From: Nipponacmea schrenckii | Lineage: Eukaryota; Mollusca; Gastropoda; Lottiidae | Assembly: GCA_030562195.1 (NCBI GenBank) | Contig: JAUJPP010000005.1 | Coordinates: forward strand, 17,223,106-17,287,105 | Direction of reading: 5' to 3' | Length of the DNA stretch: 64,000 nucleotides | In this document: in pieces, positions 40,801-52,800 of the stretch | Numbering within the stretch: the first letter of the stretch is position 1 | Layout: each line of letters starts with the position of its first letter | Position numbers and translations under genes: made by a program | Notes under the pieces: generated by a model | What the model saw: only the letters and a program-made list of their open reading frames with translations | Databases searched by the model: none | What the model was told of the DNA's origin: nothing

Positions 40801-43800
40801 TTGGTATAAAAGGTTTTACTGGACTGAGACCTATAGTGTCTATATTATGCCTTAGTCTCGGGAGAAGGCGAGTCGTAATTTTAACTTTCTTACTCGGATA
40901 ATTCTGAATTTACATGGATTTGAAGGCACAAATTCCGACACTATAATTATTGATTAGCCTAGCTAATATATTCCAATTTTTAAGATCAAATCAGTCCCTT
41001 TAGCCTTGATTAGCCTTGAATATTTACAGCTTGAATTTTGGAACATTTTACTCTTTTTCATTGTTTCAGGAAAAGAATGCCAAATTAACTTTGATGAATG
41101 TGAATACGCCTTTGACGTTGAGCCATGTAAAAATGGCGGAAGTTGTATTGATGGTATTAATGATTATTCATGTCAGTGTTTGCCCGGATATAAGGGAGAT
41201 TACTGTGAAATTGATGTTGATGAATGTTTGCCGTCACCGTGTAAGAATAATGGTACGTGTATAGATGATATCAACGACTATTCCTGTAATTGTTTATTGG
41301 GCTATACAGGTATGTTATACAATTACTTAAGAAGTATGTTGTAATGATATTTCTTTCTGTCTGATGTACTCATATATAATGATATAAAGAACCCAAGCTT
41401 TAAAATCCATTTTACCTTATTTAATACATTAGGTGATAAGTCCGGTAGTTTTTGTTTAAAAATCTTATTGGTAGAACTACTGGGCTTATCACTAACTTTT
41501 CACCTAGGTAAATATAGTTTTCACCAAGGTGAAAAAATAAAGTTCTTGAATAAAAAGTACACGAATTATCACCCACTTTTCACCTAGGTGAAATAGTTTT
41601 TAATTAAAAAAAAATTAAATAAAATAAATAAATAATTATGTCGTATGTGAGCAACGTAGGGGTTTCCTACATTATCCCATATGGTGCAGCAGATTCCATT
41701 CATTTCATTTGCCCCTGCTCAACTTTATATATTTCGATATTTATTTCCATTATGTATCTTCGTTTACCCTAACCCATCTCAAAGATAAGTTACTCTGCTA
41801 CTCTTGACGACATATCTTCTTGATGTTCTGAGTTCCATTATATTTTGTAATGACCTCGGAGTGCTTCAAGGTTTTACAATCAAAACAAAACCTAGTAGCA
41901 GGTTTTACAAGTCTGAAATGGTGGTTTTACATTTGTATCAAAACCCATTCTTAGGTTTTACAATCGAAACAAAACCTCGTTGCAGGTTTAACAAGTCTGA
42001 AATGGTGGTTTTACATTTGTATCAAAATCCATTCTTAGGTTTTACAATCGAAACAAAACCTCCTAGCAGGTTTTATAAGTCTGAAATGGCGGTTTTACAT
42101 TTGTATCAAAACTCCGTCTTAGGTTTTACAATCGAAACAAAACCCTGGTAGCAGGTTTTACAAGTCTGAAATGGCGGTTTTACATTTGTATCAAAACCCC
42201 GTCTTATGTTTTACAATCGAAATGAAACCTCGTAGCAGGTTTTACAGGTCTGAAATGGCGGTTTTACATTTGTATCAAAACCCCGTCTTATGTTTTACAA
42301 TCGGAATAAAACCTCATTTGTATCAAAACGCACAAGCAACATGGGAAATAGATAAACATATACCTGCACACCGTCATAGTATAAATGCACGAAAAACATT
42401 GAAGATTTTTAGTCTTTTAGACTTCTTGTAAAACCTTCGGCCATAACCGAGTAGGTGTGTTTTATCTCTTACGTATATACTTCAGGTTCAAACTGTGAAG
42501 TTGACATTGATGATTGTGAGGGAATAGAGTGTGGATATGGTGGTACTTGTTTAGATTTACTAGGATCATATAGATGTAATTGTATAGCAGGAATAACTGG
42601 AGAGTTGTGTGAGATTAATATTAACGAGTGTCGGGATTCACCATGTCAACACGGAGGATTCTGTGTGGATGGACTAAATAATTACTCTTGTATTTGTATG
42701 CTGGGATTTGAAGGTAATGTTCTTAGAAACACAATTATTGCCCTTCGTCTTGAAAATGCGTCCAATTTTAGCTCTTTAACACTCTAGAAAGCACATTTCT
42801 TAACGGATTTGACAATAGTTGGTAATATTGTTAATTGTTGCACCAGAAATTTCAAAGAATTGTATTACTGAAGTTTGCAAAATTGGCCTATCAAAATATT
42901 TTTTTTATTATAAATCAAAGCTGCCAGTAGGCGTATATTAGCAATTTTGTTATTAGTAAAATCATATGCATGAGTGATAACAGGTGGCAAATTGTGCTCA
43001 TGATATCTTTCTTACTTTAGGACGAAACTGTGAAGTAGATGTAGACGATTGTACAGATAACAGCTGCTTAAACAATGGTACATGTGTTGACGCACCTGCA
43101 TCCTTCAACTGCTTGTGTGATACTGGTTTTACTGGAGAGCATTGTCAGATGGACTATTGTGAATCTGCAGACTGTGGAAACGGAATTTGTGTTCGACAGG
43201 TTGATGGATACAATTGTAGTTGTAATTCCGGTATAACTGGGGTATCTTGTGAAATAGATCTTTGTGCTAATTCACCTTGTGGTAATGGAATTTGTATAAG
43301 AATTCCTAACGGTTTCAATTGTAGCTGCGATCATGGGTTCTCTGGAACGGCTTGTGATATAGATCATTGTGAAGAAGCAACTTGCGGAAACGGAACTTGT
43401 GTAAGAATTCCTAACGGTTACAATTGTAGCTGCGATCATGGGTTCTCTGGAACGGCCTGTGATATAGATCATTGTGAAGAGGCAACTTGCGGAAACGGAA
43501 CTTGTGTAAGAATTCCTTACGGTTACAAATGTAGCTGCGATCCTGGGTTTTCTGGAACGGCTTGTGATATAGATCACTGTGAAGAGGCAACATGCGGAAA
43601 CGGAACTTGTGTAAGAATTCCTAACGATTACAATTGTAGCTGCGATCCTGGGTTTTCTGGAACGGCTTGTGATATAGATCATTGTGAAGAGGCAACTTGC
43701 GGAAACGGAACTTGTGTAAGAATTCCCAACGGTAACAGTTGTAGATGCGATCATGGGTTCTCTGGAACGGCTTGTGATATAGATCATTGTGAAGAGGCAA

Positions 43801-46800
43801 CTTGCGGAAACGGAACTTGTGTAAGAATTCCTTATGGTAACAAATGTAGCTGCGATCCTGGGTTTTCTGGAACGGCTTGTGATATAGATCATTGTGAAGA
43901 GGCAACTTGCGGAAACGGAACTTGTGTAAGAATTCCTAACGGTTACAATTGCAGCTGCGACCCCGGGTTTGTTGGATTTTCATGTGAGACAGATCTTTGC
44001 TTAGACGCGCCATGTGGGAACGGAACATGTGTACCATTGTCTTATGATTATAATTGCAGTTGTGACACTGGTTACACTGGTCAGACTTGCGATATCAATA
44101 TCGATGACTGCGAGGACAGCTTGTGTCAGAACTCAGCAACTTGTGTAGATGCAGATGACTCCTACATCTGTGAATGCTCGGTTGGATTTACAGGTAAGTC
44201 TTTTAAATAGGTACGAACATCATTTGCCCTACTGTAAACGAGAAACTTTCATGGTGGCTAATGACATGCTGCTTCTGACCACAAATAAAATCATTTCCTT
44301 GACTGTGATTATGATAAAATGCTATGAATGCCAGACAATGTATTCTCTAAAATATCATTCTTATTAAGTAATCAATAAGCGGCCAAGCATTGGTTTGTTG
44401 GTTGGTAGATGACAAGGTAGCGTTCAGAGGATTCTGATATAGTAATCTATGTAGTTGTTGGATTAATATTTCTCTGTCGATTAATTCATATAAGACAATA
44501 GTTAGTCAACTTGTATAAGTATACAATAAACGTGTACTGGCATGACAAGCTGCTTTTTGTTCCTGTGATGCACTTTGTACTAAATTAGGATCATTTTGTT
44601 GATCGTTAACTATCTTTACCTAAAACACTTCTTATTTCATACTTACTCATTTATTTTCTTTCTTTTATTATTATTCTTATTTAATTTACTTCACACCAAT
44701 ATTGAGGACAGATTTTTACTTGCAGAAAAGGACTTATTAATTACGGGTTGGCTTATTACTTCTTTTATTAAAGATGTTCAAGAATTCTAAATTCCAAGTG
44801 TAGAACACAGCATCTGATGAATATTACGTGTACGTTTTAATTTGTTAGAGACAATGTACCAAATCGTTTAATCTTATTTCTGTTTGCAGGTCAGTACTGT
44901 GAGAATGAGATAGATCATTGTGAGTTTAATGATTGTGCTCATGGTTCCGACTGTGTGAACTCTGGAGAATCTTACAGTTGTATTTGTGTTGAAGGAACGA
45001 CAGGAGATCGATGTGAACATGATATTGACTCTTGCGATCCAAATCCCTGTGCCAATAATTCAACCTGTGAGGATCAAATAACTGGTTTTGTATGTATCTG
45101 CCCGCTCTACTCTACTGGACCGCTATGTGAAACCTTAATCTCACCATGTGAAGATTCGCCATGTCGAAATAACGGTACCTGTCTTGAGGAAGATGTTTCA
45201 AATTTTACATGCAGCTGCACCGACGGATGGTCAGGTCATATTTGTGATAAGATAATTCCGGAATATATTGAGGCATTTATCACTGATTCATCAGCTTCAT
45301 CACCAACATCCTCCAACAACGCCCCCCTCTTAACCACATCTGGTGATTTACCAGGTACATTTATCAAACCCGAGGGTAAGAGAACATGAGCACCTCCTTT
45401 TTAGATTATGATTGACAAGAAACTGCAGACAAAAAAGTGGTAGAATGATTATTGCCTGCGAGCAAACACTAAGGTGTCAAATTCTTAGGGTATATTGCGA
45501 TAGATTGTTGTTAATCAAACAAGAGATGGTCCAATATTTATTCAATTGATCGTAATCATGGCTACCAATAATAGGATAGTATAATGGTGATTTATATGTG
45601 GAAGAATCATTTTCTCTGCAGTTTAACTCCTGTTCTATTTGCTATTATATATATTGCATAAGGTTTACTTCAATGTGGACAGTATCGCTAATCTCATAGA
45701 ATGTCCAAGAAATTGTAATTTTTTTAACTTGGTGGAGTCTTTGTTTCAAAGATCATCTTGAAACACATTTTGAATCGATTTGCAATAATTATGTAGTTTA
45801 CTTGATATATCGTGTTATATATAGAGTCCAACTGATGAAGATATATTCTTATTAACCAAGTTTGATGCCTCTTGATTTAAGAGGAAGTATCCTATGAAGA
45901 TCGCTCTAAAGGTTGGAAAGCTAAACGAAGTTTTCATGGTAAAATTACAAACAACAGGACACTGTTAACATTCCTTAGTTCAAAAGAACAGGAAAGTCAG
46001 ACAAAAAACTCATTTTCCATCAATTCTATTGTAGAGATGAAACTACCACTGGTATTTCGTGGAACGTTTACTGATGCAGACCAAAAAGTATTCACCAAGG
46101 GCATAACTGACATTCTGGTAACATTTGGTTCATATAAAGAACCAGACATAAAACTTGCTGTTAAAACTGAATACATGTATGGCGAATCAAGGTAAAATTT
46201 CTGGATGCTCTACCCTTTTTTCAGACAAAGTTAACATTATCATCTTGGACATCTTGACACATATATGATTCCCCTCCTGGTGAAGCCATACATTCCTTAT
46301 ATTGAAGGCCAATGAAACCTCTGATATCTTCGTCACTGTTTATGTTGGGTATAGATCAGTTATTTTTAGGCAATATTTTTTATACACCCACAATATAATG
46401 TGGTCGTATATTGTTTTCACCCCCGTCGCCTTCCCGTCCAAGATTGTGAACGCGATAGAGACTACAATTTTCATTCGATTCGAATGAAATTTGGTGTGAT
46501 TATTTATATTGTCGCTTGTTTTTATTACTGTCTGAGGAAAGTAAAATGTTTTTTCGACATTTTTTTAAGATAATTGAAAAGGGAAACTTAGCACTGTTTG
46601 ACTTAATTGCCTTTGCCTTTATAAAAAATATAGATATTATTTCTTTTTTAATTTAAAGTAAAAAGACAAATAATTTTTTCATAGAAATTTTAAACATGAA
46701 AATTTTTCTTATCAACTACTCAAGTTAAACTTTAACAGAAACTTTTAACCAACAGTCCCTCATTCGTCCACGACCAATGGCGGTAGCAATGCTTCTGGTA

Positions 46801-49800
46801 CCTAAAGGGTAAGATGTTGCGGAAAATGACGAAAAGCTAAATTAGACGCCCAATTCTACGACACTGGCACTCATTGTACATAATATGTAAAATGACAGCC
46901 AGTGTCGTAGAATCAGGCGAAACGTTAAGAAACTTCATTTGTCAGGGTTTAAAAATGGAAATCGTTGTGTATTTCATTACTGAACATACGAATTCACTGC
47001 TGTATTTTTGTCTTATTGTATCGACATGGTCAGCACCAACAGAAACATGAGCAATAGCACCGACCTCATCAGCATTGATTTAGTCATGGACTTATCTTAT
47101 CTTCCAGTGTCGAAGTGACGGAAGTGTCATTTCGAGTGATTGTTGGGAGGCGAACTCGAGTGCCTAAATCTACACTACTGAAAATATTAAACAGTTTAAC
47201 AGCCGAAGAGTTTTATAGTCGAATACCGTATCAGATATATACTGGTCAGATACAACCAAGACTGGCTCAAACAGCGCATATGTCTTTCGTTCAGGTTTGT
47301 CAATTATGTGTTAAACAACTGGAATGGAAGGAACATATACAAATATTATTCGATCTAACAATTTGTATGTAAACTTATTCCTCTTATTTGATCGCAAATT
47401 AAAAAAATACTGACTCAATATAGCAGCACGTATATACCTATATGTTTATATTTTTACATAAAACAATTACATTTGTTTATTTCTTCTAAACGACTGAATC
47501 TGGTTCTGTTTATTTGTCACTGTTTATATTATCATCATAAAAAGTAATTATGACTTAATGTTTTAGGGCTCCCAAGGTAAATGGATAATAACTGGAGTGT
47601 GTGTTGCAGGAGCCGTCTGTTGCATAATATTTGTCTTAATTGTGGCGAAACGATTCAGGTACGTCCGCTCATAACCCCGGTATTTAAACAAAACAATGAC
47701 CAAGGCTAGTTTCAAGCAAGTTTAATGTTCAATTTCAATTTACCAGGGTTGCACTTTTGACTGGTCAATACAGTAGTATGAGGGGGAGTCTAGGTACAAA
47801 AGACGTTGATTGGCTGAGAGGTATCACGTGACTGTCTACGTTATCAAAAAATGGGGAAAAATAGAGTGGGGGTATAAACACCCAGTTAAAAAGTAAAGTT
47901 TGTAAAGGTTCCCGAGGAAATCATTTTTAAAACGTATCAACTAAAAATGGGGAAAAAAAGGGGGATTAAAGGGGAAAAAAAAGAAAGAGGGAAATTCCGA
48001 CCGTGTAGTATATTTTGGGAAAATGTAGGTGCAACGTAGGAAGAAACGTCCCGAAATCACGTGATGCTGCCAACGGCAATATAAGCAGAACACCCAAGGC
48101 AATTATTTATTCACCATGGATCGGTGTAAAGTCTGTAACTTGCCGTTTCATTTCTATCTCAATAGAGATTTGAAGGAAGAGTATTTCCCGTGCTTTTATT
48201 ACAAAGCAATGATGAAGAACACGTATTGGAAGGCCGTCAAGCACTTCTACGTGTGTCCGAAAATTCCCAAAGGTACGGAATTTTGCGAGGGGCACGACCA
48301 ATGATGGCTCTGTAAAAAGCCAGGTCTCTCGAAAGGGAGACCGAAAAATAATGAAAATAAATTTGCCCTCTAGAGGGCCTTGAATGATTTTGAGGGCGAG
48401 TCTTAAAAAGCCAACCCCCTCATATACGTCTCATTTCCTCCAAGATAGGAGGAGGAGGTGCTCTCCTCCGGAGCGTGTTTCCCGTGGATTCCTCCAAAAG
48501 TTAAATATCATCGGGTGTAATTACGACCATTTTTCCATTGCGAGTGAAGGTCTTGGTTTTCCTCTGCGATTTGAATCACGACGATGAGTTCCTCTGCCAT
48601 GTTTGAATAAAACCACAAACTGCATCTGAACTTTTATAGAAAAGTTTTACCAACTGAATGGGGATTGGTTAAAAACAAAAACCACGTGACAATTTAAGAC
48701 ATTTTATTTCGCTACATGAATATTCACTACATTAAGCATGCAAATACAAATAATGGACTACAATAAGAATACACTGAATAACATAAATAAGCATGCATGA
48801 ATTAAAAAGAGGAAAAACAGCAACATTTTTGAGCCCCAGGGTCGTTGTTTGGTGGTAACCGAGGAAAATGATCCCGAGTCCACAAAAGGAGCAACCGATC
48901 GTTTTCATGATGCACCGATCCAAAGGCAGCCAAAATGTTGAACGTGGGAACGTGGAAGCGATGACTAAGGTAATACAGTCAGTAATGACCACACACGAAA
49001 CTGTTTAATCCTTGAAGCCATCTGGGTTGGTGAACCACTCTTTGATCTTTGATAAATCGTCGAAAAATGACACCAGTCCTGGACGTTCACACACAAATAC
49101 AGTCCAATGTTTACCAGGTTTTCGATCATCGTCGGTGTTGACGACGTAAGCTGTGCGGGTGTACATCATGGAGTTGGTTACTCGCCAAGACTCCACCAAA
49201 AACAGACGAGGCTCAATGTTGACCGAGTGCCGCGTCCAATTGACCCGTGGGCAGAGGTTTACCAATCCACGACAACTTGTCGATTTTGGTCAATTTCCAA
49301 GACATTGTCGTATTGGGCAAACAGGAGCAGACTCTAATGGTCTGTGGGAGCTGTGCCGAATTTGAGTTCCAGCGACAAATTACCAGTGGTCATGGGATGA
49401 AAGTACGTGCCGTCGGCTCCGTGATCGTTGGTCAAATCGAAACAATACAGCGTGTATCCTTTGATATAGTTGTTGAAAGGCAAATCTAAATCTTCTTTGG
49501 TGTTCAGAATGCTGACGCGTTTCATCAGATCCAAATAAGGCAAAATACCCGGCTTGTTGGCAAAATCCATTTGATATTCATCGACAACATCTCCGTTTTT
49601 GGTCAACTTGAGACCTTCCAAACCGTGGTGCCCAAATTTAAACGAGTTCTTATCAATGGCGCCACTATAGGCTGCGTTGCTCACTAATCCCACGACGAGA
49701 CGCTTGGGTAGAATGTCATTGATAAACAAATCTAAAACGTGAATCCTTGATTGTTCGGAATCACCACGTCCCTCACGACGACTCGATTCAAAGGGTATTT

Positions 49801-52800
49801 GGCCGGAGACGCTTGAAGTTGCTCGGCCAAACGCGTGTAGTCACAAAAGGCACTTCCAAGTAAGCTTTGATAAATTCAACTTTGTAATTGTCATTTTCGG
49901 ACATCAGAAAAAACTTGGGAGCTTGCTTTTCCCTAAACTGATTCTCATATCCACACCGTCGATCAAATATCGATTTTGTAAGCAAATGTCAACGTGGAGG
50001 CGGGACTACATTCGAAAACTTGACTCAAGGAAATGATGACGTGTCTCTGTTGCAATCCTTGGTTAGGAGGGTGTGTCACGTTGTTGGAGATTGTCCTATC
50101 GTTGGCTTGAAGTGATCCGCCGTGTCTTTCTCCCAGAGGACTTGTTTGGCCAAATGATCCGTTTTAGCCCCTCTCCCAAAACTCAGCAAATTCTCTAGGT
50201 AGGATCGATATGGGTAATTGGGCAGCGAGGACATGACCAGCGTTTTAGAATCCCTATCCAACCTCAATTTGACGTCTTTGAATAAAGAGTGAACAAATTG
50301 TTCACAGGACCCATCTGTTCGTTGGCACCTAAATAAGTCCCGTCTCTCTTCACCACTTTCAATGCCAAATACAAGGACATATTGGCCAGGTCGACGTAAT
50401 CGGTGCTGGCATTAGGTACCATGAACTCGATGGGACCCTTGTTGTTCAAATCGGGGGTCAGTGGATACTTTCGAACTTTGGTCACCTTCGTCACGGCCAT
50501 TTGAGTATCGGGCACGCTCAACAATTGTTGAAGTTCATCTCTAGCACAGGGACAGGAATCATGATTTGCGAAGCCATGGTCGAAAATGCCTGGACGCCGA
50601 CGTTTGGTAGGAGTCGAACCGATAAAGGATCCTTTTCGCTTCTTCTTCTTTGACGTCCTGGTGGACAATGATCCCACGGACGACGATTGGGATCCTTTTA
50701 TAGGTTGGAGACGTCCGAAAGAGTGTTTTTCATGGCGGGTTTGAACGTATTCGAAGCCATTTCTTTCCAGTTTTGTCGCCCCGAGATGACATCCATCAAA
50801 CCTTCCCCTACGCGAGGCAAGAGTTCCGCTGCCTTCTTCTTAAGGGCATCTTTACCCGCCGACAACAAGGTCTTTCCCAAAGACGTCACGTTGCTTTTGA
50901 CGGCCGAGAGCAATCCGGAAAACCGACCTGCTCCCCTCCGTCTCAAAACACCTCCTTTGTACACCACAATAGGGCGAATCATTGTAGACGTCGAAAGTGA
51001 AGTTTGACAACGACCTTGCCTTGTATGAATGGTATGGCTTCACAAAGGCCGTTCCTTATATAGATGGTGACAGCAGTCATTCGATCGTACTTGAGTGGAA
51101 CGTAGTGAATTTTGGACGAACGATGATAACCACGTCCACTTTGAATCACGTCCAACAGCGGAGCGACCATATCCCCCACACGTTGTGGTCAACGATGTCA
51201 GCATACACGTAAAACAAATCAAAATGAGCCTGTAAATCGGAAACGTAGTCTGCTGTCAAACGAACACTCACTCTTCTGATAGACCAGGTGCGTCAAATTT
51301 ATCTTCAATTCCTTTCCAGGCCAACCCAACATGGACACAATGGCCCCCTTGAGATGGAGTCTCGAGTTGGGCATGACATTGACAAAGTGACGGGCCTCCA
51401 AAGAACCAAATCGAAAGTAAACTTTCTTGGTCAGAGGATCTTGTTCGAAAAGCATCAGGGGACCCATGGTCTCCGCTTGGCCGAGAAGGATGCGTCGAGC
51501 TTCATGCGCTGCTTCCAAATTGCTCTCGTGCGCCGTTGGTTCTCCACTGTCTGGATCATCTCTAGGTGGAACGTAGTCAATGTGTGCTCGAAGGATCGCC
51601 GACTCCCAGATTGTGGCAATACCCTCGCTGATGGTGTTAAGCAAGTGGTCTACGGTCTTGTAATCGTTGGACTCGATGTGCGTTTCCTTGACAGTGGATC
51701 CCGGCTTCACATCTTCTCCCTTTGTGCAGTACTAGGTAAGACTCGTTTCGGTAGTGGTACAGGCGATATTCGTGAAAAGTGTCTTCGTGTGTGGCCAAAC
51801 CGACTTCCCATTCACGATGATCAAATTCGAGCGGAGGATTAAGATGCGCTCTGTAGGTGGACATTGTGGTTTTTTTTTTGTACAAGTTCATCGAGCTGTC
51901 ACTCGGCAATGTCAGATAAAACTGTTGGGCGTACATTGTTTTTGGCTTTCAAATTTGGAGAAGGTAGTAAAAAGCCCAACGTACTCGACAGCAAGCCGCT
52001 CACAAAGTGGTTTTGCGATCCGTCCGGTTTCAAAGCCAACTGCGATATAGAAATACCCGCTACGATGTACACTAAAACGACTTGTCAGAAAAAGAAAATT
52101 TCGGCTCGAGGAACTCGGTTTCCCAACACTCTCCAATTCGAGCCGGTCGATGTTGTTGACGTCGCTTCGTCTTGCATGATGACTTACTTGCGTTTTCTCT
52201 GTCCGCTATTTATAGTGTTGGACAAGGACGATTTTGGAATCCATGAATCGAAGCTTGGCGGATAGCCTTGCCATCGGACCAGAATATGTTTGCCCCGAGT
52301 ATCCAAGATTTTTTCGATAGGCCATACTTCGTCCTTTGCTTCACGAACGACTTGCAATTCTTCGGGATAAAAAGACCCCTCCAATGGTTCTCCGTTCCCA
52401 TCCACTAATTTGTAACGTTAACCTACATTTGGTCGAACCAAGAAAGTTTCCAAAGTCCAATTGGGCCAATATCATTTGTCAAAAGCCGATTGTTTAGCCA
52501 ACGCCAAGCGTACTTTCGTGCCTGTGGGAATCATCTTCTTCTTTCTGTCCTTTCGAAATTTTCTGGAAAGTGGTTTTAAATGCTTCCACCAGAGATTTTT
52601 CTGTCTTGTTTTCCAAGGGAATCACCCAAGCGTATTTTGAAAACACGTCCATAACGCACAGCAGAAACCTGTGACCATCGTTTTTGGATGCAATGGCACT
52701 CACGTCACTTAAATCTGCCTGCCATTGGTGATCTACTCCAGCCACGAGCGTGGGACTGCGACCAAACTGCTTTTTCAGAGGTTTGTGCAATGTGTAAGCT

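Noticed and set aside
41804..42431. Repetitive 28-residue 'protein' (YQNP/TKP units)
   Set aside because: It comes from an intronic tandem repeat without splice links; no coding evidence beyond openness.
43272..43905. Long reverse-strand open frames
   Set aside because: They are antisense reflections of the repeated EGF exon; the periodic pattern comes from the 105-nt repeat.
48732..48992. Leftward 86-codon frame with hydrophobic content
   Set aside because: It overlaps the protease C-terminal part, whose motif (CGHY) lies in another frame, and starts at a non-ATG codon.
51864..52265. Rightward 133-codon open frame in the viral element
   Set aside because: It runs antisense over the integrase chromodomain and penton start, has no recognisable motif and weak start context; treated as a shadow.
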